From NCBI GenBank assembly GCA_903897145.1, contig CAIUAN010000036.1:1-63959 (forward strand): a DNA stretch of 63,959 nucleotides, read 5' to 3'. Below the pieces are notes generated by a model, which was given only the letters and a program-made list of their open reading frames with translations, made no database searches and was not told where the DNA came from. Each line of letters opens with the position of its first letter. Within the stretch, counting starts at the first letter, position 1. Both the position numbers and the translations under genes were made by a program. The stretch is from an uncultured Bacteroidia bacterium (GTDB lineage: Bacteria; Bacteroidota; Bacteroidia; Bacteroidales; Prolixibacteraceae). This document shows positions 46,455 to 56,265 of this stretch, piece after piece.

Positions 46455-47105
46455 TTACAATTCAGCTAAAATCGTTTGACTGCCGGTAACGGTTTGGCAA
46501 AGTTCAACATTAACCTTAGTTCCTAAAGGGAGAAATAGATCAACACGAGAGCCAAAACGGATAAACCCAAGTTCATCTTTCTGAGTCACGTGAGTATTTT
46601 CTTTTGGATAGGAGATAATTCTCTTCGCTACTGCTCCAGCAATCTGACGTACCAGCACTTCAGTGCCATCAGCCATTTGAATAACGGTTGTGGCACGTTC
46701 GTTTTCTGTAGACGATTTAGGCAAGTAAGCTGCCATGAAATTACCACTGTGATGTTTAAAATATTTTACAACTCCTGGCACAGGAATCCAGTTGATATGT
46801 ACGTTATAGACCGACATAAACACCGATATCTGAAGCCGTTTGTCGTTGAAGTACTCTGGTTCGAAAGCCTCTTCAATGACAACAATCTGTCCGTCGCAAG
46901 GCGAGATAAGATGAGCTGGATTTTCAACAATGGTGCGGTTTGGATAGCGAAAAAAACGCATCACAAATATTAAGGCATAGGTCGTTAATAGAAAGGTAAA
47001 ACATCTGAAGAATAGCTCTTCCGATAGTCCAACTAAAATATTAAGCGTTAGCCAGATGATAAACGTGACCGCGATGACCAGGAATCCTTCTTTATGTATT
47101 CTCAT
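46455..47105 (-). CDS. psd: Phosphatidylserine decarboxylase, short bacterial form
   Basis: 216 residues. N-terminal helices (about 8-50) anchor it; the self-cleavage site is the Gly-Ser in GFIRFGSRVD, creating the pyruvoyl group. HISPCDG-like LISPCDGQIVVIEE and FMSVYNVHINWIP are conserved blocks. It converts phosphatidylserine to phosphatidylethanolamine. Confidence 0.95.
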   Translation of the reverse strand: MRIHKEGFLVIAVTFIIWLTLNILVGLSEELFFRCFTFLLTTYALIFVMRFFRYPNRTIVENPAHLISPCDGQIVVIEEAFEPEYFNDKRLQISVFMSVYNVHINWIPVPGVVKYFKHHSGNFMAAYLPKSSTENERATTVIQMADGTEVLVRQIAGAVAKRIISYPKENTHVTQKDELGFIRFGSRVDLFLPLGTKVNVELCQTVTGSQTILAEL

Positions 47106-47145
47106 AAGTTTAAACTATATATCCACAAATCTAAGAAAATTATAC

Positions 47146-47967
47146 TCAGACAAAAAACTGAATGGCAAAATAAATTATTGGGGAAGCAAGTAGAATGCTG
47201 TCAAAACGATCGAGCACGCCGCCATGTCCTGGCATAAAACTGCCTGAATCTTTAACGCCTATCTCCCGTTTAATCATCGACTCGACAAGATCACCCAAGG
47301 TGCTTGAGACCGAAACAATCAGCCCCATGACCGCCAAGAAATTAAACTTATAAGTTGTAAAAAGATGCGAAAGAAGCCATGCGGCAAGAAGTGTAGTCAA
47401 GATTCCACCAAAAAAGCCTTCCCAGGACTTCTTCGGTGATATGCGTTCAAATAATCGATGTTTTCCCAGGCTTACCCCGAACACATAAGCGCCCGAATCG
47501 TTCGACCAGACGAACAAAAATAACGTGATCAAAAGCTCGAAGGTATATTTCGGTGCTCCATCGATTGGCCTAAACGCCAGGAAGTTCAAGAGTGCAAATG
47601 GAATTGAGACATACAGAATTCCAAATACTGTTAAAGCAATGTTTATTAATGGATTTGTTTTTTTGCGATAAAGTTCATACACGGAGAAGGCAAAGATTAG
47701 TGATCCAACAAGCAAGAAATAGTTTGAATCAAGGGCTTTTTGAGCATTTAAAAAGGCGGCAACAAATACCAACGTGCCAGTAATTATTCCGGGAACAAAC
47801 TGAGGTGAATAACCGGCTGTTTTACAAAGGATGTAAAATTCCTGCAAGGCTAGCAGTGAAAGCAGCAAGAAAAGGAATCCGAAAGTAAACGCACCAAGTA
47901 AGATAGCCCCGGTTAAGACCACAACAAATAGGAATCCCCAGATTGTGCGTTGGTGCAGCTCTTTCAA
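47146..47967 (-). CDS. cdsA: Phosphatidate cytidylyltransferase
   Basis: A 273-residue enzyme with about eight helices that makes CDP-diacylglycerol from phosphatidic acid and CTP. The signature runs from SPKKSWEGFFGG through GDLVESMIKREIGVKDSG to PGHGGVLDRFDS. The start is a TTG three bases after the DUF2007 stop, implying translational coupling. It supplies the substrate of PssA encoded in the same operon. Confidence 0.95.
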   Translation of the reverse strand: MKELHQRTIWGFLFVVVLTGAILLGAFTFGFLFLLLSLLALQEFYILCKTAGYSPQFVPGIITGTLVFVAAFLNAQKALDSNYFLLVGSLIFAFSVYELYRKKTNPLINIALTVFGILYVSIPFALLNFLAFRPIDGAPKYTFELLITLFLFVWSNDSGAYVFGVSLGKHRLFERISPKKSWEGFFGGILTTLLAAWLLSHLFTTYKFNFLAVMGLIVSVSSTLGDLVESMIKREIGVKDSGSFMPGHGGVLDRFDSILLASPIIYFAIQFFV

Positions 47968-47969
47968 GA

Positions 47970-48173
47970 TCAGTTAAGTTGGTTTAAAATTTCTTTTGCG
48001 TTTTCGACATCTGATTCGTTCACATAAAGCTCTACTTCGCCCATGTAAACATAGGCTGAATCTTTATGGTTTAGCACAACGGAGTCGATCTCACTGTTTA
48101 AAAGTAAGTCTTTAGCGATCGAAACAAGATATTGATCACCTGAACTAAAGATCTTAACCCAGCCGTTTTCCAT
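47970..48173 (-). CDS. DUF2007 family small protein
   Basis: 67 residues: WVKIFSSGDQYLVSIAKDLL, then a YVYMGEVELYVNESDVENAKEIL segment, the compact ferredoxin-like fold of DUF2007 (putative signal-transducing protein). Function unknown. It sits 10 bp after ftsH and couples to cdsA. Confidence 0.85.
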   Translation of the reverse strand: MENGWVKIFSSGDQYLVSIAKDLLLNSEIDSVVLNHKDSAYVYMGEVELYVNESDVENAKEILNQLN

Positions 48174-48183
48174 CGCTCACTAA

Positions 48184-50235
48184 TTAGGCTTCTGGTGCAA
48201 TCTCGGTATCCTCTTTTGTAGTTTTTTTACGAGAAGATTTTACCTTTTCAATAGGCTGTTCTTCCTCCTCTTTCTTCTTTCCCCACGGACGGACACCAAA
48301 TATTTTTTCTAGGTCTTCGGTGAAGATGACTTCGCGTTCAAGAAGCAGTTCAGCTAGCTCCTTATGACCTTTCTTGTTTTTGCGTAAGATATCTTTTGCA
48401 CGAACAAAAGCCACTGAGATAAGATCTTTGATCTCAGCATCAATTAGTTCAGCGGTCTTTTCGCTATACGGTTTGCTAAAGCTGTAGTCGCTTTGGCCTG
48501 ATGAATCGTAGTAGCTGACGTTACCCACTTTTTCGCTCATGCCATAGACACAAACCATCGAATAAGCTGTCTTAGTTACTTTCTCTAAATCGTTTTGTGC
48601 ACCTGAAGAGATCTTGTTAAAGATTAGCTCTTCTGCAGCTCTTCCACCCAAGGTTGCGCAAACCTCGTCAAGCATCTGATCTTTGGTGGTGATCTGACGT
48701 TCTTCAGGCAGATACCAAGCGGCGCCTAAGGCTTTTCCACGCGGCACAATAGTCACCTTAACCAATGGATGGGCGTGCTCAAGAAGCCAGCTCACTGTCG
48801 CATGACCAGCTTCGTGATAAGCAATGATCGCTTTCTCTTCGGCTGTAATGATTTTATTCTTCTTCTCTAGTCCGCCAACGATCCGGTCGACAGCATCTAA
48901 GAAGTCTTGTTTTTCAACCTTTGTCTTTTTCTTCCGTGCTGCAATTAAAGCAGCTTCGTTGCATACGTTAGCGATATCGGCTCCAGAGAAACCAGGTGTT
49001 TGCTTCGCTAGGAAGCCAACATTTACGTCTTCTGATAAGATTAATGGACGAAGATGAACCATGAAGATCTCTTTACGATCGACCACGTCTGGCAGTTCTA
49101 CATGAATCTGACGATCGAAACGACCCGCACGCATGAGGGCTCTGTCGAGGATGTCGGCTCTATTGGTCGCACCAAGAATGATCACTCCCGAATTGGTATC
49201 GAATCCATCCATCTCGGTTAAAAGTTGATTTAAGGTGTTTTCACGCTCGTCGTTTGAGCCCATGTTCGGGTTTCTGCCACGAGCACGACCTATTGCATCG
49301 ATCTCATCGATAAATACAATACAGGGTGATTTTTCTTTCGCTTGCTTGAATAAGTCACGAACACGTGAAGCACCTACTCCAACAAACATCTCCACGAAGT
49401 CGGATCCTGACATGGAGAAAAATGGTACATCAGCTTCGCCTGCTACGGCTTTGGCAAGTAATGTTTTTCCGGTTCCAGGAGGACCTACCAGCAAGGCGCC
49501 TTTTGGTATTTTACCACCTAATTTGGTATATCTTTCTGGGTTTTTCAAGAACTCGACAATCTCTTCGATCTCTTGTTTTGCCTCTGCTAGTCCTGCAACT
49601 TCTTTAAATGTCGTGCTCACCCTCGATTCCTTGTCGAAGATCTTCGCTTGCGATTTACCAACATTGAAAATATTTCCACCTGAACCGCCACCTTTGCTCA
49701 TCCGACGGAAGATATAGAACCAAACGCCAAGCAATAAGAGTGGGAAAAATAGCCAGCTTAAGATCTCACTGAAATAGTCATGTCTAATCTCATAGGTTAA
49801 AGCTACCTTCGCATTTTCTCCAAATTCTGCTTGAGCACTTTCGAGATTTTTCTCAAAAACATCGATCGAGCCAATGGTAAAGAAAAAGTGAGGCCCAATT
49901 TTCGCTGGAGCACTAAAGCCTTGTGTAAATTTGCTTTTGTATTTCTCGTAGGATGCCTCTTTGAGGTAGATATCGGACTGTGATTTATTGACAACCACGA
50001 TCTTTTCTACGTCACCATTTTTAAGCATTGTATTTTTGACCTCCTGCCAGCTAGTTTCTACGGGTGATCCACCTGAGGTGAAATATTGAATCGCAAAAAT
50101 TGCAATCAACAAGATCCCATAAACATACATAGGATTAAAGCGGGATGCAGGTTTTTGCCCCATTGCGGAAGGTTTTTTCGGATCAGTAGGTTTGTTGTTT
50201 CCTACATTGTTCGTCGGTGTATTTTTTTTTGCCAT
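48184..50235 (-). CDS. ftsH: ATP-dependent zinc metalloprotease FtsH
   Basis: A 683-residue membrane protease for quality control. There are two helices (about 28-45 and 155-172) around a periplasmic domain, then an AAA module ([45 protein letters not shown]) and the zinc site [11 protein letters not shown] charged C-terminal tail ends it. The frame is open to 50259 inside rsfS; the ATG at 50235, 8 bp after the rsfS stop, gives the normal start MAKKN. Confidence 0.97.
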   Translation of the reverse strand: MAKKNTPTNNVGNNKPTDPKKPSAMGQKPASRFNPMYVYGILLIAIFAIQYFTSGGSPVETSWQEVKNTMLKNGDVEKIVVVNKSQSDIYLKEASYEKYKSKFTQGFSAPAKIGPHFFFTIGSIDVFEKNLESAQAEFGENAKVALTYEIRHDYFSEILSWLFFPLLLLGVWFYIFRRMSKGGGSGGNIFNVGKSQAKIFDKESRVSTTFKEVAGLAEAKQEIEEIVEFLKNPERYTKLGGKIPKGALLVGPPGTGKTLLAKAVAGEADVPFFSMSGSDFVEMFVGVGASRVRDLFKQAKEKSPCIVFIDEIDAIGRARGRNPNMGSNDERENTLNQLLTEMDGFDTNSGVIILGATNRADILDRALMRAGRFDRQIHVELPDVVDRKEIFMVHLRPLILSEDVNVGFLAKQTPGFSGADIANVCNEAALIAARKKKTKVEKQDFLDAVDRIVGGLEKKNKIITAEEKAIIAYHEAGHATVSWLLEHAHPLVKVTIVPRGKALGAAWYLPEERQITTKDQMLDEVCATLGGRAAEELIFNKISSGAQNDLEKVTKTAYSMVCVYGMSEKVGNVSYYDSSGQSDYSFSKPYSEKTAELIDAEIKDLISVAFVRAKDILRKNKKGHKELAELLLEREVIFTEDLEKIFGVRPWGKKKEEEEQPIEKVKSSRKKTTKEDTEIAPEA

Positions 50236-50242
50236 AATTGTA

Positions 50243-50620
50243 TTAAATATCAGCTTCAATTGTATTAATTATTCCGTCAGCCCACAGATTTTCAAGGTCG
50301 TATAACTTTCGAATTGGTTCTTGAAAAACATGAACCATAATATTTGAATAGTCTAGTAAGATCCACTCTGCTTGAGTATAACCATCATGACGCCAAACTG
50401 GTTCATTTTGCAACTCTTCAACAGTCTCCTCAACCGAATGGGCGATGGCATCAACATGGGTGTTTGATGTGCCATGACAAATAATATAATGATCGCACTC
50501 GGAGTTGTTAATTTCTTGAAGATCAATGTCTATAATGTCTAGTCCTTTCTTTCGCTTGATCCCCTCAACAATAGCTTGAACTAAATCTAAAGAACCATCC
50601 TTAATGGCAGTTTTTACCAT
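50243..50620 (-). CDS. rsfS: Ribosomal silencing factor RsfS
   Basis: A 125-residue Iojap-family protein that binds uL14 and blocks subunit joining under starvation. Conserved segments: VQAIVEGIKRKKGLDIIDID, DHYIICHGTSNTHVDAIA, WILLDYSNIMVHVFQEPIRK and YDLENLWAD. It is just upstream of ftsH in the same transcript and divergent from birA. Confidence 0.95.
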   Translation of the reverse strand: MVKTAIKDGSLDLVQAIVEGIKRKKGLDIIDIDLQEINNSECDHYIICHGTSNTHVDAIAHSVEETVEELQNEPVWRHDGYTQAEWILLDYSNIMVHVFQEPIRKLYDLENLWADGIINTIEADI

Positions 50621-50740
50621 GTAAATATTTTAAAGTACAAAGATAATTTAATTGTTCGATTGATAAATAAAACATGCAGGAGGTTATCTTAATTAAAATA
50701 ATATATTTTACTTTGACCTTCTTAACATTTGTCGCCTCTT

Positions 50741-51484
50741 ATGAATAGAATAATTGGATCAGCCATTCAGCACATTTCTAGTATCGATTCAACCAATAAT
50801 TATGCCGCAACACAATTGCTGACAAAAAGTCTGTCTGATGGTCTAGTAATCGTTGCATATAGTCAGAATGTCGGTCGGGGACAAGGTCAGAATAAGTGGG
50901 AGAGCGAGCCGGGCAAGAACCTCACCTTTAGCATCGTGCTCTATCCTGAGTTTTTAGAGATTCCCAACCAATTTAAGCTTTCAAAGGTTATTTCATTGGG
51001 TGTTTTAGATTTTTTAAACTCGCTTCCTATTAAAGCTTGCGTGAAATGGCCCAATGATATTTACCTTGGTACGGGCAAGGTGGCTGGTATTTTGATTGAA
51101 AATTCAATTCGAGGATCCAAATTATGTTCAGCTGTGGTGGGTATTGGTTTAAACATCAATCAGCAAATTTTTACCAGCAATGCGCCCAATCCAGTATCTA
51201 TCAGTCAGGTTACTGGGATCATATATCCTTTGGAAGAAGCTTTGGCTCAGCTATGTGGATTTTTAGATGCTCGCTATCAGCAGCTAATTCAGAAAGATTT
51301 TGGTTCCATCGATATCGATTATTTAGCGAATCTTTATCGGTGCGGTATTTGGAGTGATTATTCTGATCAGGAGGGCGATTTTGAAGGTCGAATCATGGGC
51401 GTTGATGCAATCGGACAATTGGAAATTGAGAAGCGAAATGGGGAGATCGTAAAATACCAATTTAAGGAGGTTGTTTTTAAATAG
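50741..51484 (+). CDS. birA: Biotin-[acetyl-CoA-carboxylase] ligase
   Basis: 247 residues. The biotinyl-AMP site GRGQGQNKWESEPGKN and the KWPNDIYLG motif are clear. There is no N-terminal HTH, so it is a ligase without repressor function. A C-terminal SH3-like cap follows. The ATG at 50741 (MNRIIG) is preferred to the earlier non-ATG opening at 50729. Confidence 0.95.
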   Translation: MNRIIGSAIQHISSIDSTNNYAATQLLTKSLSDGLVIVAYSQNVGRGQGQNKWESEPGKNLTFSIVLYPEFLEIPNQFKLSKVISLGVLDFLNSLPIKACVKWPNDIYLGTGKVAGILIENSIRGSKLCSAVVGIGLNINQQIFTSNAPNPVSISQVTGIIYPLEEALAQLCGFLDARYQQLIQKDFGSIDIDYLANLYRCGIWSDYSDQEGDFEGRIMGVDAIGQLEIEKRNGEIVKYQFKEVVFK

Positions 51485-51518
51485 GTATTAGAGCGGCTGC
51501 TGCGTTGAAGCTGCTTTT

Positions 51519-51998
51519 TCACTGAATAGACAAGGGCTCTTCTGGATAGTTTATTCTTGTCAGCGCCTCCGCAATTTGATCTACTCCTGATTTTAAATGT
51601 TTACCAATGATCATTTTAATCATTTGATTCAATTCGGCATGAAGCGTGATCTTTATTTTGCAGGTATTCTCAGCCAATGGTAAGATTTGTATCCAGCAGT
51701 GTACCTCAAAAGGTAAGGCTTTACTTCCAGCTAATTTGATGAGTTTTGAGGGTTCTCGCTCAATAATCTCTACTCCAACTTGACCTATTAGGCTAATCGA
51801 AAAGCTGCATTCATCCTCCGTTGCACTAAAGTTATCAAGTTTGACATCTGGGGTATTGGGGTATTGTTTTTTGAGCTCTTCTAAACGATTGCCATCGAAC
51901 AAGGGTTCAAGATTTCTTAAATTGGAGAGGTGATTGTAGACAGACTCTTGCGAGCTTGCGATGACCTTGACCTCACTATCATATTTTTCAATACTCAT
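51519..51998 (-). CDS. SRPBCC (START-like) family protein
   Basis: A 159-residue polyketide-cyclase/START-like fold: an early KVIASSQESVYNHLSNLRNL, alternating beta strands in the middle, and a long C-terminal helix (MIKMIIGKHLKSGVDQIAEAL). It may bind a hydrophobic ligand; none can be named. Confidence 0.85.
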   Translation of the reverse strand: MSIEKYDSEVKVIASSQESVYNHLSNLRNLEPLFDGNRLEELKKQYPNTPDVKLDNFSATEDECSFSISLIGQVGVEIIEREPSKLIKLAGSKALPFEVHCWIQILPLAENTCKIKITLHAELNQMIKMIIGKHLKSGVDQIAEALTRINYPEEPLSIQ

Positions 51999-52105
51999 TT
52001 AGTATATTTCAAAGGTTATGCTCAATGTGCGATGCCATTTGAGCTGGAAATAGTCATTAAGCATAGGTTTTCTATACCTGATGACGGTTTAAGGTTGGTT
52101 CGGAA

Positions 52106-52741
52106 TTAGGATCTACCCCAGGTATCAGGGCTTTTTCTCCAGTTGTTCAGACTTTCAAGTTGAGTATCGCTTATCTCACCTGTGTTATGCGCAAGCTCAA
52201 GTAAGACGTTGTAATTACTTAGTGTTGTCAGCTCAATATCGGCATCTTTGAAATTTTGAGCGGCTAAAGGAAAATTGTAGGTGAAGATCGCAAGCATTCC
52301 TAAAACTTCGGCACCAAAATTGCGAATTGCTTCTGCTGCATTTATGGAACTTCCTCCCGTGGAGATTAAGTCTTCAATGATCACAACTTTTGTCCCTGGT
52401 TGAATGTCACCTTCGATAAGATTTTCTAATCCATGTCCTTTGGGTGACGAACGGACATAGATAAATGGCAATCCCAATGCCTCTGCAACCAAAGCTCCAT
52501 GAGCAATTGCACCTGTCGCCACTCCAGCTACAGCTTCCGCATGTGGGTATTTTTCACGAACTAATTTAACAAATTCACTACAGATAAAAGTCCGTGTTTC
52601 TGGGAAAGATAACACTTTGCGATTGTCGCAATAAATCGGAGATTTCCATCCTGAAGCCCATGTAAATGGTATGTCTGGCTGAATTTTAATCGTATTAATA
52701 GCTAATAAACGCCTGGCAACCTCGACTTGTGAATTTTCCAT
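52106..52741 (-). CDS. pyrE: Orotate phosphoribosyltransferase
   Basis: A 211-residue enzyme making OMP from orotate and PRPP. The PRPP motif is VVIIEDLISTGGSS, with YVRSSPKGHG and SGWKSPIYCDNRK as further conserved blocks. The frame runs upstream to 52792, but the ATG at 52741 gives the normal N-terminus. Confidence 0.95.
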   Translation of the reverse strand: MENSQVEVARRLLAINTIKIQPDIPFTWASGWKSPIYCDNRKVLSFPETRTFICSEFVKLVREKYPHAEAVAGVATGAIAHGALVAEALGLPFIYVRSSPKGHGLENLIEGDIQPGTKVVIIEDLISTGGSSINAAEAIRNFGAEVLGMLAIFTYNFPLAAQNFKDADIELTTLSNYNVLLELAHNTGEISDTQLESLNNWRKSPDTWGRS

Positions 52742-52879
52742 GATTTTGATTTTTAGTGTTGATGCAAAAGTAAGAAGAATTTTCTGTTTCATCTTATCCG
52801 GAAATTGATAATTCAGGATTAAAATGGAAAAATTTAGCTGTGGGACCTCAAAATTTAAAATGTTAGATTCTGACTGCGC

Positions 52880-54313
52880 TTATTTAAATTGCTTTGCTTT
52901 TTGCGATGCTGGCTGACTAAATCTGAAATGCGAATCGCGCAGAATTTTTAAAAATAGAGGTTCAAATCCATGCGATGGGGAGGGTGCTTGCGATAGAAGA
53001 AGCGTTTGATCAGGAGAGATAAGAAAGAAGGCGGGGGTTAAAGAAGCACTATAATCCAGATTAACTTGTTGTTTTAATCCATTTAGCAATTCCCATTTAT
53101 ACCCTTTTTTCTTCCATAGATTAATGGATGAATCGAAATTCTCGTCCAATGAGATCGCCAATACGGTTAAGGCTTGGTTTAATTTTCGGTGTATCGAAAC
53201 AATAGAATCAAGCTCCATCTGGCAGTCATGACTTTTGCTATTGAAGAATACGAGGTAAACAAATTTACCCTTAAATTGCTCTAGGCTTGTTGGTTTATTC
53301 TCAATGTTAGGTAGCTTAAACGATGGTGCTTTTGCTCCAACAGCTAGTTTGGTAAGTTTGGTGTAAATCTGCTCAGCAAGTTTGCGCGTAGTAGGCTCTG
53401 ATGCACTTATCTTGGCCGCTTCGATAGCCTTTAAAAGACTGGTCTTCTTAAAACTTCCGGTGTAATAGCCATCGTAAAGCCCTTTGAGAATAGCTAATTC
53501 AGAAAGGACTTGCGAGTAACCTTTGAGTTTGTAAAATGCAACCAGTTGATCGAAATTTCCGCTATTTACTAAAGCAATAATCGAACTATTTTTTTGGTTT
53601 TGCGACTGCTTGCGAAGGTAGTCGGTAAAAATAGTCTCGAAGACTTTTTGAAAGGTTGGATGTACAAGGTCAATCGACTTTTGTTGGAAATATTTCGAAA
53701 TAAGAACATATGTATTTTCTTGATTTACAGAGTTTTCTAATTCGAGATAGGTGTATCTTTTTACATCCTTAAAATAGGAGTTTGAAGGTGATTCATATTT
53801 TTTCTCAAGTCGACTGATGATTTGCTCAACAGTTGTTTTTGATTTGAATTGATAAATCTGAGCCGAGTTTTTACTAAATTCTGTATTGTAGTCGGAGAGA
53901 AAAGCTCGCACCGAAAAATTTAAATCTTGAGGGTCTTTATTGAGTATTCCGAACCAAAATAGGGTAGGTTTGAAATAGATGCTTTTCGCCTCTTCATTTG
54001 ATTTTTCGGAATAGGGAGGGAGCTTGATGGTATAGCTTTTTCCAGGCTCAAGAATCATTGTTCCACAGTATTTTTCAAGGTCGCAACGGATCTCTACCGT
54101 CTTTTGAAGTGAAACTTCTAAGGTAAATGTGCCATCATTTCCAACAGTAGTGGTGGCGAGTTCTTGTTTCTGATTTAATATTGGGTCTGCAATGGCATAA
54201 AACGTGATCTTTCTTTTTGCATAATCCGCCGCAGTACCAGTTATTTTTGTCGGTTGCGCTATAGCTGTGGCTAGCTCAAATAAGACAACTAACGTGAAAA
54301 GGAAAAAACGCAT
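52880..54313 (-). CDS. TlpA-like thioredoxin-fold protein with a degenerate active site
   Basis: 477 residues: signal peptide (ending ATAIAQ), a DUF4369-like N-terminal beta domain, a helical middle and a C-terminal AhpC/TlpA domain (GAKAPSFKLPNIENKPTSL). In place of CxxC it has SHDC, with only the second Cys kept. A disulfide-handling role is therefore doubtful. The opening at 54337 is TTG overlapping coaD; the ATG at 54313 places the signal peptide correctly. It is downstream of coaD. Confidence 0.85.
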   Translation of the reverse strand: MRFFLFTLVVLFELATAIAQPTKITGTAADYAKRKITFYAIADPILNQKQELATTTVGNDGTFTLEVSLQKTVEIRCDLEKYCGTMILEPGKSYTIKLPPYSEKSNEEAKSIYFKPTLFWFGILNKDPQDLNFSVRAFLSDYNTEFSKNSAQIYQFKSKTTVEQIISRLEKKYESPSNSYFKDVKRYTYLELENSVNQENTYVLISKYFQQKSIDLVHPTFQKVFETIFTDYLRKQSQNQKNSSIIALVNSGNFDQLVAFYKLKGYSQVLSELAILKGLYDGYYTGSFKKTSLLKAIEAAKISASEPTTRKLAEQIYTKLTKLAVGAKAPSFKLPNIENKPTSLEQFKGKFVYLVFFNSKSHDCQMELDSIVSIHRKLNQALTVLAISLDENFDSSINLWKKKGYKWELLNGLKQQVNLDYSASLTPAFFLISPDQTLLLSQAPSPSHGFEPLFLKILRDSHFRFSQPASQKAKQFK

Positions 54314-54333
54314 GGCTAAAGCGAAATAAGTAC

Positions 54334-54810
54334 TCAATCTTCGTAAAACTCTGAAATGTCAATGCAGGAAGGTAGAAACTGACTTGCATCACCTTTGTGA
54401 AGTAGAATATCACGAACAATGGTAGAGGAAATAGCAGTCGTTTCAGGCGTGGTTAAGAGAAATATAGTCTCGATCTCAGGGCGCATATCCTTGTTTATTT
54501 GTGCGATGGCGCGCTCATATTCAAAGTCTGCCGATGTTCTAAGTCCTCGCAAGATATATTGGGCATTGACTAATTTGCAAAAATCAATCGTTAATCCTTC
54601 AAATTTTGCTACCGTAATCTTAGGGTCATTTTTAAAAACACGATTGATCCATTCTTCTCTTTTCTCTAATGGATAATAAGGTTTCTTGTTTGAATTGTAG
54701 CCAATCATCACGATGATCTGATCAAACATTGGAAGAGCCCTCCTGATGATTGATTCATGACCACGTGTAAATGGATCAAATGAGCCTGGGAATATGGCAA
54801 CTCTATTCAT
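54334..54810 (-). CDS. coaD: Phosphopantetheine adenylyltransferase
   Basis: A 158-residue enzyme for the penultimate step of CoA synthesis. The nucleotidyltransferase motif is FPGSFDPFTRGHESII (TxGH) and the second signature is ISSTIVRD. A minus-strand TATTTTTG (54829-54836), an exact -7 element, lies 18 bp upstream of the ATG. Confidence 0.96.
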   Translation of the reverse strand: MNRVAIFPGSFDPFTRGHESIIRRALPMFDQIIVMIGYNSNKKPYYPLEKREEWINRVFKNDPKITVAKFEGLTIDFCKLVNAQYILRGLRTSADFEYERAIAQINKDMRPEIETIFLLTTPETTAISSTIVRDILLHKGDASQFLPSCIDISEFYED

Positions 54811-54828
54811 AACGAAAGATTTATCCTA

Positions 54829-54854
54829 CAAAAATAAGAAGAATTATCTGACAA
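54829..54854 (-). promoter_or_regulatory. Promoter candidate of coaD
   Basis: Minus strand TTG (54852-54854), 15 nt, TATTTTTG (54829-54836). The -7 element is exact, the spacer short. Confidence 0.4.
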
Positions 54855-54955
54855 TTTATCCTTTTGGAGTCGTTGACCAATTTGACCTTGATTTTTAGGC
54901 TATATACTTTCTTTAACTGCTCAGATTTTCGTAAATTAAGGGATATACTTTAAGG

Positions 54956-56209
54956 ATGATCGAACGCGATATCATTGGGATTTTTGGGAAGATGAATGCG
55001 GGTAAGAGTTCATTGATAAATTTGTTGACACAACAAGAGACCTCCATTGTCGACTCTGCGCCTGGGACAACAGCTGATAGTAAAATAGCTATGATCGAAT
55101 TGCATGGCTTAGGTCCAGTGAAGCTAATAGATACCGCAGGCTTTGACGAACCGAGCGTACTTGGCGATAAAAAACGGAACAAGATTCATGCTGCACTTAA
55201 GGAGTGCGATCTGGCCTTGCTCGTTATTGACCCTTCGACAAGTGATTTCAAAGATGAACTAAACCTTGTTAAACAAGCCCACGAACTAGATAAACAACTA
55301 ATCCTTGTATTTAATTTATTTGCTGATAAAGATAGAGCTCTGATTGACCAAATTCAGCTGTTTTTGAGCTCAATAGGGCCTTGCCCCGCGACCATTCTTC
55401 ATGCGATCAATCATGAGGCTCGTCAGCCAGTCATCGCTTCAATTATTCAAAATTACATCCCTCGAAATCTATCGGTTGATTTATTGCCTTTTGTAGAGAG
55501 CGGAGAGTTTTATATTTTAAATATCCCGATGGATCAAGAAACGCCTCTTGAGCGCTATCTAAAGCCGCAGGCTATGGCAGAAGCGTATATCACTCGGAAA
55601 TGGGCTTATCCCGTTTCGTATCGAATGGATCTTCAAAAGGCGAGGGCTGGTGATCGATTTGAGAAGGCTCGATGGGAAGTTTTCTTGGCTAATTTTACTA
55701 AGAAACCGAAAGCAATCATCACCGATTCTCAAGCGATTGATATTATATCACAGTGGGTGCCCAATGATATTTTGGTAACCACTTTCTCTGTTATGATGAT
55801 TAATTACACGAGTCTGGCACGATTGCATGACTTTGTAAATGGGGTCGAGGCTTTAAAAACGATTGCTTCTGGTGAGGAAGTTTTAATTGCGGAAGCCTGC
55901 AATCACTCTCGAATCAATGAAGATATAGGTACCGTTCAGATTCCTAAACTAATTGAAAAGTTATATCCAGGTGTTGTTGTCAAGCATGTTTTTGGTCGTG
56001 AGATGTTTGATATCATTGATTTTGCTCGTGTTAAGCTTGTAATTCATTGTGGAGGATGCATGATCTCGAATCAGCGCATGGCTGCTAGGCTGCGAGATCT
56101 AGATCGTCTTGGTATTCCAATTACGAACTATGGAATCTTTTTGGCACTGATGCAGGGTGAAGAGGTGCTGCATCGAGTTGTAGCACCATGGATTGATCCA
56201 AATGGATAA
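54956..56209 (+). CDS. hydF: [FeFe]-hydrogenase maturation GTPase HydF
   Basis: 417 residues. The N-terminal GTPase domain has GKMNAGKSSLI (G1), a DTAGFDE (G3) and LVFN-type region. The C-terminal part has the iron-sulfur motif EACNHSRINEDIG...IHCGGCMIS, that is CxH and HCxxC. HydF carries and inserts the di-iron subcluster of the H-cluster. HydE, HydG and the hydrogenase itself are not in the window, so anaerobic hydrogen metabolism is implied elsewhere in the genome. Confidence 0.96.
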   Translation: MIERDIIGIFGKMNAGKSSLINLLTQQETSIVDSAPGTTADSKIAMIELHGLGPVKLIDTAGFDEPSVLGDKKRNKIHAALKECDLALLVIDPSTSDFKDELNLVKQAHELDKQLILVFNLFADKDRALIDQIQLFLSSIGPCPATILHAINHEARQPVIASIIQNYIPRNLSVDLLPFVESGEFYILNIPMDQETPLERYLKPQAMAEAYITRKWAYPVSYRMDLQKARAGDRFEKARWEVFLANFTKKPKAIITDSQAIDIISQWVPNDILVTTFSVMMINYTSLARLHDFVNGVEALKTIASGEEVLIAEACNHSRINEDIGTVQIPKLIEKLYPGVVVKHVFGREMFDIIDFARVKLVIHCGGCMISNQRMAARLRDLDRLGIPITNYGIFLALMQGEEVLHRVVAPWIDPNG

Positions 56210-56265
56210 GTTCGTTGGTTCGAATTTGAAATTTAATTTACTTTGCAAGGTAATAGATTTCAAAA

